Shown: positions 1 through 6,535 of the stretch, in pieces
How positions within the stretch are numbered: position 1 is the first letter of the stretch
How the letters are laid out: every line of letters starts with the position of its first letter
DNA from: an uncultured Ruminococcus sp.
GTDB taxonomy: Bacteria; Bacillota; Clostridia; Monoglobales; Monoglobaceae
Assembly (NCBI GenBank): GCA_902766745.1
Contig: CACXES010000138.1
Coordinates: forward strand, 1 to 32,847
DNA: 32,847 nucleotides
Direction: 5' to 3'
The notes under the pieces: generated by a model
Told to the model about the DNA's origin: nothing
The model's input: the letters and a program-made list of their open reading frames with translations, nothing else
Databases searched by the model: none
Program-made: the position numbers and the translations under genes

Positions 1-1
1 C

Positions 2-2425
2 TCCTATACCGATGGGGGCAATACGGCAATGAAGCTGGGGCTCAACGGCGGTCCTGCGTTGAAGCTTAGCAGAGCGGTATCGACAGGCAATATCCGTGTA
101 TCATTCGATTTTAAAGGCTCGGATGGTAAGCTGGAAAAGATGCTTGTTCGATTTATGTCGGATACCGACTCAAGCGGAACATACGCCGGAACTGACTATC
201 AGGCCCATATGCTTTGGTTTAACCCAAACAAAGATGAAAAAGCATATTATTTTGAGAAGCCGAACACATGGGCAACTGTAGCGTACAGCGGTTCATGCCC
301 TATGAACCAATGGCATAAGGCAGAAATTGAAATCACGAATTTTGCCGACGGCAAGGCGACCATCAACTATTATCTCGATAAAAACAAGATGAATGCCGAG
401 CCTATCAGCGCCGATATGCAGGCGGTTGAGGTTTTAAACTTCATGGTTGAGGCAAACGATGGTAATTGGGCAGGAAGTGACAATAGATATTTCCTGATTG
501 ACAATTTAAAGGTTGTATGCTCGGAAAATACAATCGGTGTCGGCGCAGAACTTGAAAAAACTCGATATGACAGCGGAACAGCTGTCATATCGGGAAGCCT
601 TGTTAATGTTTCGCCGGAGGCGGCAGAGATGATAGATAGCAACACTCTGGTTATTGCTGATAACGAAGGCAACAGGATTGACGGATATACTGTATCAGAG
701 GTGAGTGCTGATTGGTTTGTCGTTGAGTTTGCCAATGCACTTCCCGACGGCAGCTATAAATTAATTCTGGACGAGAGTATAACCGGAGGTCTTGGTGAAT
801 TTTCGATGCCGAACTGGGTTGAGTTTACGGTTGGAAATCCCTCGCCCTATTTATGCGAATATGATTTTGAAGATTACAACAGTATGTACGATACCGAAAA
901 GGGAAAGGGACCGGATAGCAGCTGGCAGGCTTTGAGGGGAAAAAGCGAGTTTGGTGCGACAGATGATGACGGTAACCGTGTTATGAAGATTAACAAAGAC
1001 GGTGAGCCGGGTATACAATTCGGTGAGATATTTGAAGAGGGAAACGTCAGCGTTTCTTTCGATGTAAAATTTACGGGCGCATCAAGAAGACTGCTCACCT
1101 TGTTTTATGACGATGCTATGCAGGAAACCCACTTGAGCTGGATTAACAATGCAGTCAACAAGTTCAGCTATTTTGAACCCACAATCACAAACCCTCATCT
1201 CGGAGGGTGGAGCACTAAGCCAACCACCGATTCCTATGACCTTACACAATGGCATACAGTTGAGATTGTGTTTAAAAACATAAAGGATAAATCGGCTACG
1301 GTGCATTCATATGTCGATGGTGTGAAAATAAATGAGGAGGAAATCCTCGCACAGGAGCTCAGGGGATTTTCAAAGCTCGGCTTTAGAACACAGACTGTCG
1401 AGGGTATGGATGAAGAAAGCTTTGTTTATCTCGATAATGTTAAGGTTTCGCGCACATACGGAAAATTTGGGTTGTTGGTAAATTGCGAGGATGAATACAT
1501 CGATGATAACAAGGGAAGCCTGAATTTAACATTTCCCGAGGTGGATGATGTCGATCTTTTGGCCAAAGAGAATGTTATTATAACAAATACATTAACGGGT
1601 AACAGAGTTGAAAATTTCTCGCTGACAAATGTCTCGGAAACGGGATTGACTGTTAGTTTCAATGAGGTTTTGCAGCCGGGGAAGTATACTCTGATTTTTG
1701 ACGATTCCGTTTTGGATGCACATTATAAGATGCCCATGGACGGATCGATTACGTTTTCAACAAACATTGTTGCAGGGGACGTAAACAATGTATCTTTGTA
1801 TGATTCCGGGGATAATGTATGTAATGGAAGTGAAATCACCTCACAGATTTATAAAATTGAGATTGATTTTAACGATGTGCCGAATCTTGAATCGGTATGT
1901 CAAAAGTTAAAGCTGGGTGAGAGAGCGGCGGAAGACGTGGTATTTTCCGCTGAGGTAAATGAAAATAACGGTAAGGTGATTTTGACAGTTGATGAGCTTT
2001 TAAAGCCTAAGACGGACTATTGCTTAAAGATTGATTCCGGAATAAAAATGCAAAGCGGCGCATTGAGCAAACGATATTTAGAGTATAACTTTTCGACATT
2101 GGACGATGCTGAAATCAGGGTTTTAAACCTCAAAAATAATGTAAAAGAAAAGAAATATTCTCTGACTTTTTCTAAAAATAACACGGAACAAGCGTCATAC
2201 ACATTTGCTGTCTGCGGTTATAAAAAGGTTTCAAAAAATGATAACGGTGTAGCTTCACAGGTGGATGAACTTGTCGGAATTAAATATGTTCCTGTTGTGC
2301 TTGAAAGGAATCGGAAAGGTGTTATGGAGATCAGCATTGATTATTCTGATTTTTCAGATTTGAAAGATATAAGAGCCTTTGTAAGAACATGGCCGAGTTT
2401 GAATAAAGTAACGCTTCAAAATTAG
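2..2425 (+). CDS. Secreted multidomain lectin/Ig-like protein, 5' end outside window
   Basis: The reading frame is open to the left edge, so the true start and any signal peptide lie outside; the first ATG at 29 is internal. Counting from that ATG, residues about 1-168 form a concanavalin/LamG-like beta-sandwich ending in the usual 'IDNLKV' strand. About 172-268 is a bacterial Ig-like (Big_5/SbsA-type) domain. About 275-475 is a second LamG-like domain (ends 'LDNVKVSRT'). About 483-583 and 584-692 are two more Ig-like domains. The last 105 residues match in pattern the C-terminal domain of three other proteins in this window (motif near the end 'DIRAFVRTWPSLNKVTL'). I see no catalytic domain in the visible part; one may lie upstream. 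Likely role: extracellular carbohydrate-binding protein or the binding tail of an enzyme. The GH43-type gene follows after 65 bases. Confidence 0.85.
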   Translation, partial: SYTDGGNTAMKLGLNGGPALKLSRAVSTGNIRVSFDFKGSDGKLEKMLVRFMSDTDSSGTYAGTDYQAHMLWFNPNKDEKAYYFEKPNTWATVAYSGSCPMNQWHKAEIEITNFADGKATINYYLDKNKMNAEPISADMQAVEVLNFMVEANDGNWAGSDNRYFLIDNLKVVCSENTIGVGAELEKTRYDSGTAVISGSLVNVSPEAAEMIDSNTLVIADNEGNRIDGYTVSEVSADWFVVEFANALPDGSYKLILDESITGGLGEFSMPNWVEFTVGNPSPYLCEYDFEDYNSMYDTEKGKGPDSSWQALRGKSEFGATDDDGNRVMKINKDGEPGIQFGEIFEEGNVSVSFDVKFTGASRRLLTLFYDDAMQETHLSWINNAVNKFSYFEPTITNPHLGGWSTKPTTDSYDLTQWHTVEIVFKNIKDKSATVHSYVDGVKINEEEILAQELRGFSKLGFRTQTVEGMDEESFVYLDNVKVSRTYGKFGLLVNCEDEYIDDNKGSLNLTFPEVDDVDLLAKENVIITNTLTGNRVENFSLTNVSETGLTVSFNEVLQPGKYTLIFDDSVLDAHYKMPMDGSITFSTNIVAGDVNNVSLYDSGDNVCNGSEITSQIYKIEIDFNDVPNLESVCQKLKLGERAAEDVVFSAEVNENNGKVILTVDELLKPKTDYCLKIDSGIKMQSGALSKRYLEYNFSTLDDAEIRVLNLKNNVKEKKYSLTFSKNNTEQASYTFAVCGYKKVSKNDNGVASQVDELVGIKYVPVVLERNRKGVMEISIDYSDFSDLKDIRAFVRTWPSLNKVTLQN

Positions 2426-2490
2426 CCGAATGACGATATTTCTATGCAGACGCAAAGACTGATTTATTTACGAGAAAAGGATGTAAGACA

Positions 2491-3378
2491 ATGATTATTA
2501 AAGTTGATGTCGGTTCGATGAGAGACCCGTTTATTTTAGTTGAAGATGACGCTTATTATATGTATGGTTCAGGACCTTCGGAAAATGATGATAAGGACAC
2601 CGTGTGGACGTGCTATAAGAATACAAGCGGAAGGCTTGACGGAGAATGGCTTAAGGTTGACGGATTTGTTCAGTTTCCCGAGGATGCGGTCAAAAACAGG
2701 TGGGCGCCGGAGGTGCATAAATATAAAGGTAAGTATTATTTGTTTGCGACGTACTTTTCCGCACAAAGAGGGAAAAGAGGCTGCTCGATATTAAGAGCCG
2801 ACAAACCCGACGGAACTTTCAGGGAAATAACCGATGGACATATAACTCCGCCTGAGTGGGATGCTATTGACGGAACGTTATATGTAGATGAGGATAACAC
2901 GCCTTGGATGATTTTTGTTCGCGAGTGGACTTGTATGGACGATAATGTCGGAAGAATGGCGGTGGCAAGGCTTTCTGATGACTTGACGCATTTTACATCA
3001 GAGCCTATCGAGCTTTTCAGAGCGGATTCTCCGTCATGGACGGATTGCAATATTACGGATGGACCTTATATGTATAAAACCCGTGAAAACAGCTTGCTTA
3101 TGCTTTGGTCGAATTTTGAAAACAACTGCTATTGCGTAGGTGTAGCCCGGAGTGAAAACGGAAAAGTTGACGGGAAATGGATTCAAGAGGATAAGCTTTT
3201 GTTTTCGGAAAAATTGAGCGGCGGCGATCAAGGTGGACACGGAATGATTTTTACTGACCGTGACGGACAAAAGTATTTATCACTCCATACAGTGAATTGG
3301 AATAACGGAGATAAGTACAATAAGGCAACGTTTATTCCTGTTTCTGAGTATAATGATGCTTTAATATGTCAATTTTAA
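2491..3378 (+). CDS. GH43-family (beta-propeller) glycosidase
   Basis: A 295-residue protein without a signal peptide, so probably cytoplasmic. It has the layout of a five-bladed beta-propeller GH43 enzyme (arabinofuranosidase/xylosidase type): 'MRDPFIL' with Asp12 as the expected general base, 'WAPEV' at 71-75, 'DAIDGTLYVDED' with Asp127 as the expected pKa-modulating Asp, and 'TDGPYMYK' at 189-196 where the catalytic acid normally sits. The usual residue there is Glu ('EGP'); here it is Asp190. I believe a GH43-related clade shares this change, but it makes activity less certain. A GGATG-type ribosome site precedes the ATG. It is probably co-transcribed with the upstream gene and ends before a strong terminator. 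Substrate cannot be told from sequence; an arabinose- or xylose-containing side chain is the family default. Confidence 0.85.
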   Translation: MIIKVDVGSMRDPFILVEDDAYYMYGSGPSENDDKDTVWTCYKNTSGRLDGEWLKVDGFVQFPEDAVKNRWAPEVHKYKGKYYLFATYFSAQRGKRGCSILRADKPDGTFREITDGHITPPEWDAIDGTLYVDEDNTPWMIFVREWTCMDDNVGRMAVARLSDDLTHFTSEPIELFRADSPSWTDCNITDGPYMYKTRENSLLMLWSNFENNCYCVGVARSENGKVDGKWIQEDKLLFSEKLSGGDQGGHGMIFTDRDGQKYLSLHTVNWNNGDKYNKATFIPVSEYNDALICQF

Positions 3379-3454
3379 AAGTGAATAAGTGTAATGGCTG
3401 TTGTGCGGGTGAATAGCGTTGGGCATGGCAGTGATTGCTTTACAAAACTGTATC

Positions 3455-3490
3455 AAAAGGGTGTTGCGATGATTTTCGCGACACCCTTTT
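3455..3490 (+). terminator. Strong bidirectional rho-independent terminator
   Basis: A 15-base arm starting AAAAGGGTGT (3455-3469) pairs with 3476-3490 (ending ACACCCTTTT) with a single G-T wobble and a 6-base loop. It is A-rich on the left and T-rich on the right, so it can act in both directions. It closes the transcription unit of the lectin-like and GH43-type genes. Confidence 0.75.
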
Positions 3491-3515
3491 GCCAGGGTTT
3501 ACGAGCTTATCGTGT

Positions 3516-3680
3516 CCGGAGGGAAATGCAAGATTTTTGCCAAAAGGAAACGAATTTAAATACATGAAGAATGTTTATCCGATGCTATGCGGCCAGATAG
3601 AAATACAGAAGAGGTATGATTCCTCAAATAAGTTAATCGGTAAAATGGGAGTATCGGAGGAGATTGGAATTACTGAATGA
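3516..3680 (+). pseudogene. 3' tail remnant of a GH78-like gene
   Basis: The frame ending at the TGA 3678-3680 encodes 'NEFKYMKNVYPMLCGQIEI', matching 'NKFKYMKTVYPTPYGPIEI' at residues 505-523 of the intact GH78-like protein encoded at 26590-28227. The bases around TTTAAATACATGAAG are identical in both. Only about 50 codons of the C-terminal beta-sandwich remain; the (alpha/alpha)6 catalytic part is absent and the terminator at 3455-3490 lies directly upstream. It is therefore a deletion remnant of a second copy, not a gene. The sequence after 'IEI' has diverged. Confidence 0.7.
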
Positions 3681-3757
3681 GGCGATGAAATACATTGATA
3701 TGCATAATTGCTGAAAATTAAGTTTGATATAAAAATAAAATGAGAGGAGTAATATAA

Positions 3758-4894
3758 ATGTGCATGACATTAAATAAGTTTAAATCTATTGTAGAGGAAT
3801 GTATTCTACATGATTGGAGCGGGTTGTGGAATGGTGTTGAAAAGTACCTTTCGGATATAACATCGAATTGCGAGGATTATATTCACAGACTAAAGGAAAA
3901 CACGGTAAATATGACAACGTTTCTAATACTATATGATGATTATACGGACAACGCTAAGTATGAATCCGTATATTCGCATGTAAAGGAAAGAGACGGGTTT
4001 GTAGATGATGCGGCGCGTAAAAGGTATGCTCGTACAATGGATAAAGTCATTGAGCATCGAAAAGATAACTTAGAAAGTATTATGTCAAAGGAGGAAATAC
4101 AACAACATATAAAGCGAATGAAGGATAGTGAGTATACAATAGCAGAATATCAAAAAGTAAATGAGGATATTTTGGAAATGATGAGTACAGGTTCATCAAT
4201 TATATATAAACTTACAGATGGCAAGTTTTGTGATGGACATAACTATTCAAATGCAAAGGCGGAAGAAGATATAAAGGGATTTAACAAGTATTATGAGTAT
4301 ATTGCAAACTATAATATGACATACTTTGAAAAGTGTGTGCAATACTATCAGTTGGAACTAAAGTGTTGTGTAGAGGGCGTATATAATTTATTCCGTGCTG
4401 CAAAAATTGCAAAACGAAAAGGTGAAATGATAAAAGAAGATACATATTTATTTAGAATGCTTTATGTATTTCCGCAATGCGATGCTCGGGTGTTTTTATT
4501 GCCCTATATAGAATCAGAATATCCTATAGTGAATTATAAGACGCCGTTAGAAAATAAGTTAATTGCCAATATGAAGATTTATGCCGATATCTATGCTGAA
4601 AATCCTGAAGAGTTACGTAAAGTAATACAAATAAATAGATACCTGAATATGATGGTGAGGTTAACAATGTATAGGTTGAAGAACACAACTGAAATCAGTA
4701 TCAGCAAAGTGGAGTATACAGGCGATGAGGAATTCTTTAAAGATTTTTTGGGAAACGGACAGCATATTACACTAAATAAAGATTTTGATAACGATGTTAG
4801 CATGAGCAGATACAGAAAATTTTTCCATGAGTTTGGGGATAAGGATAGAGCTATATATAATGAGATTTTTTACAATTCATCATGCATAAATTAA
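3758..4894 (+). CDS. Hypothetical protein, 378 residues, unknown function
   Basis: I do not recognise this protein. The ATG is preceded at a good distance by GAGAGGAG (3741-3748). It has no signal peptide and no clear membrane segment. Composition suggests an all-helical, charged, Tyr-rich cytoplasmic protein; residues about 105-150 ('SKEEIQQHIKRMKDSEY...') could form a coiled coil, and Cys residues cluster at 'ELKCCVEG'. By eye its base composition is richer in A+T than the glycan genes. It lies directly after the GH78-like remnant, just as the other unrecognised protein (28591-29835) follows the intact GH78-like gene. I could not align the two convincingly, although both are similar in size, helical and Tyr-rich. 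Confidence 0.8.
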   Translation: MCMTLNKFKSIVEECILHDWSGLWNGVEKYLSDITSNCEDYIHRLKENTVNMTTFLILYDDYTDNAKYESVYSHVKERDGFVDDAARKRYARTMDKVIEHRKDNLESIMSKEEIQQHIKRMKDSEYTIAEYQKVNEDILEMMSTGSSIIYKLTDGKFCDGHNYSNAKAEEDIKGFNKYYEYIANYNMTYFEKCVQYYQLELKCCVEGVYNLFRAAKIAKRKGEMIKEDTYLFRMLYVFPQCDARVFLLPYIESEYPIVNYKTPLENKLIANMKIYADIYAENPEELRKVIQINRYLNMMVRLTMYRLKNTTEISISKVEYTGDEEFFKDFLGNGQHITLNKDFDNDVSMSRYRKFFHEFGDKDRAIYNEIFYNSSCIN

Positions 4895-4958
4895 TGCGTT
4901 AGAAAAGGGTTAGATATGGCAAGGCGGAGAGGTGTTCGCTGGGGTTGTGCGTAATAAC

Positions 4959-4998
4959 AAAAAGTGCTTGAAAACAGCGTGTTTTCAAGCATTTTTTT
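4959..4998 (-). terminator. Terminator of the tRNA-Leu remnant (bidirectional)
   Basis: A perfect 11-base stem, TGCTTGAAAAC (4965-4975) with GTTTTCAAGCA (4981-4991), and a 5-base loop. T7 follows on the plus strand and a T-rich run (CTTTTTGTT) follows on the minus strand. On the minus strand it begins directly after the CCA end of the tRNA remnant, the normal place for a tRNA terminator. On the plus strand it can stop the 378-residue protein gene. Confidence 0.75.
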
Positions 4999-4999
4999 A

Positions 5000-5056
5000 T
5001 GGTGCCGCTGATCGGGGTCGAACCGATACGGTATCACTACCACAGGAATTTGAGTT
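5000..5056 (-). pseudogene. 3' half of a tRNA-Leu gene (possible att site)
   Basis: Read on the minus strand this segment has the 3' half of a class II tRNA: an anticodon-loop-like CTCAAAT (CAA anticodon, Leu), a long variable arm (stem GGTA/TACC), a T-arm with the stem ATCGG/CCGAT around TTCGACC, the 3' acceptor strand CAGCGGC, then A and an encoded CCA. The matching 5' acceptor strand (GCCGCTG), D-arm and 5' anticodon strand are not found upstream of it (plus coordinates above 5056). It cannot make a functional tRNA. A lone 3' tRNA half with its native terminator is the usual mark of integration into a tRNA gene. Confidence 0.65.
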
Positions 5057-5154
5057 TTGTTTTTCGAAGCAATCACGAATATATTTTGTCATTTTTTAAG
5101 AAAATCCCTGATTTTGTGTACATAACCTCCGTAAAATATATTTTCGGCGGAACA

Positions 5155-5193
5155 CAAAGAAAAAGAGGTATGCGCATTGCCTTTGCATACCTC
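5155..5193 (-). terminator. Terminator of the AraC-type gene
   Basis: A perfect 9-base stem, GAGGTATGC (5165-5173) with GCATACCTC (5185-5193). On the minus strand it is followed by TTTTTCTTTG. It lies about 70 bases beyond the stop of the minus-strand regulator, so it fits as that gene's terminator. Confidence 0.65.
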
Positions 5194-5264
5194 CGATTGG
5201 TTATCGCTATGAATAGTTTTTCTTGAACGTATGCCTGAAGCCATGCCGCAGTGTATAAAAATAT

Positions 5265-6152
5265 TCACAGCCACGTCACAACCTTTTTCTTGTATTGAGA
5301 CGGAGTTATACCTGTATACTTTTTAAACAGAGCGGAGAAGAATTTTACATCCTTATATCCCACATCTGAAGATACCTGAGATACATTCAAGGGGGTAGTG
5401 TTAAAGAGCGTCTTTGCCATTTCAACACGATATTTTTGAAGATATGACCTGAAGGATGTTTTCATATCCTCTTTGAATTTTGCGGATAAATATGATACAG
5501 AGTAGTTCAATTCTGCGGCCGCGTCATTTAAAATCCCTTGATTTGAGTAGTTTTTCTTGGTATAGTCAAGCAGGTGTGAGGTAGCTTCGCTGATGTTTCC
5601 GGGAAGGAAGTCGGTGTCAGGTGAGGTACTGATATAAATAAGCATTGAAATTATGCAGTGCCTGATAAATGCCGCAGAATCCTTGCCGGTGTTTTCCCGC
5701 ATTTTGAATATTATGTTTATCATATCAAAAATAATTCCCGAGTTGTCATGCAGAACCATGCAGGATGGAAAAGTTGCGGCGGTACTTTTAAGACCGACCT
5801 TCTTGCTGCACAGCAAATCATATATCTTTGAATTTCCGTTCATGCGTTTATCGATAAAGCTGTCATAAAACGCAATATTTATAACCTCATGGTTTTCGCC
5901 GCAGTATTCATGTATGGAGTCGATATCTATCAGCATATAGTCCCCTTTGTTCATTGTGATCGGTTTGTTGAAGTTAACCGAATGATGTATTGTACCTTTT
6001 AATACATACATAATTTCAAAGAAGTCATGTCGGTGCGGAATTGAGTTGCGCCGGTACGTGTTAAGGAAAAATTCGGTTTTTCTGTCTGCTTTGAAGGCAG
6101 TTGAAAAATCTAAATCAACCGGCTTATCTGATTTAAAATTATCAAATACCAT
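5265..6152 (-). CDS. AraC-family transcriptional regulator with cupin domain
   Basis: A 295-residue two-domain regulator. The N-terminal half is a cupin-like sugar-sensing domain ('SIPHRHDFFEIMYVLKG', followed by 'NKGDYMLIDIDSIHEY'). The C-terminal 100 residues are the double helix-turn-helix of the AraC/XylS family ('LNYSVSYLSAKFKEDM', 'VSQVSSDVGYKDVKFFSALFKKYTGITPSQYKK'; the latter is given as a motif region at about 250-285). Of two in-frame starts I prefer 6152: GGTAGGTG stands 6 bases before it, while the ATG at 6167 has no ribosome site. The gene is divergent from the large glycan operon, with about 380 bases between the starts. This is the normal position of a local activator, so it probably controls that operon in response to a breakdown sugar. 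Confidence 0.9.
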   Translation of the reverse strand: MVFDNFKSDKPVDLDFSTAFKADRKTEFFLNTYRRNSIPHRHDFFEIMYVLKGTIHHSVNFNKPITMNKGDYMLIDIDSIHEYCGENHEVINIAFYDSFIDKRMNGNSKIYDLLCSKKVGLKSTAATFPSCMVLHDNSGIIFDMINIIFKMRENTGKDSAAFIRHCIISMLIYISTSPDTDFLPGNISEATSHLLDYTKKNYSNQGILNDAAAELNYSVSYLSAKFKEDMKTSFRSYLQKYRVEMAKTLFNTTPLNVSQVSSDVGYKDVKFFSALFKKYTGITPSQYKKKVVTWL

Positions 6153-6535
6153 AAAAACACCTACCATTTACTGAAAATAATCAGTTGAAATCAATTTATG
6201 CTATGTATATAATATACAATAGAATATAAGAAAAATAAATAATATAATTGCATAAAGATTTCTGAAAATTTATCTTATATTTATACAAAATTCACTTAAT
6301 AATATAAAAATTGCAAAATTTAAAGGGATATAATACACCGGAAATTATATATAAGTCATATTTTGAGCTGACAGGAAAACAAAGGTAAATTGAAATGCTG
6401 CTGAATAAAAATCTCATATATTGCAATATTTACTATACGGCGAATTTCAAGTATTAACCAATTAGGCAGATGCTATAACCGAAATTAATTAAATGTCTTA
6501 TATAACAAAATCTTTAGATGATAGGAGAGATGTAT
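6153..6535. promoter_or_regulatory. Divergent regulatory region between AraC-type gene and glycan operon
   Basis: This AT-rich stretch of about 380 bases holds no gene. A TATAAT lies at 6329-6334, but no good -35 box stands at the right distance, which would fit an activator-dependent promoter. ATTGCA occurs three times (6247, 6310, 6420); the last is inside a perfect 12-base palindrome, ATATTGCAATAT (6418-6429). The long leader after the TATAAT (about 190 bases) has no riboswitch I recognise. AGGAG at 6523-6527 is the ribosome site of the next gene. Confidence 0.4.

Noticed and set aside
4999-5226. 75-codon plus-strand frame over the tRNA remnant and AraC-gene terminator
   Set aside because: It runs through RNA structure elements on the other strand and has no ribosome site.
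5000-5265. A complete tRNA-Leu gene
   Set aside because: No 5' acceptor strand, D-arm or 5' anticodon strand can be found next to the 3' half.
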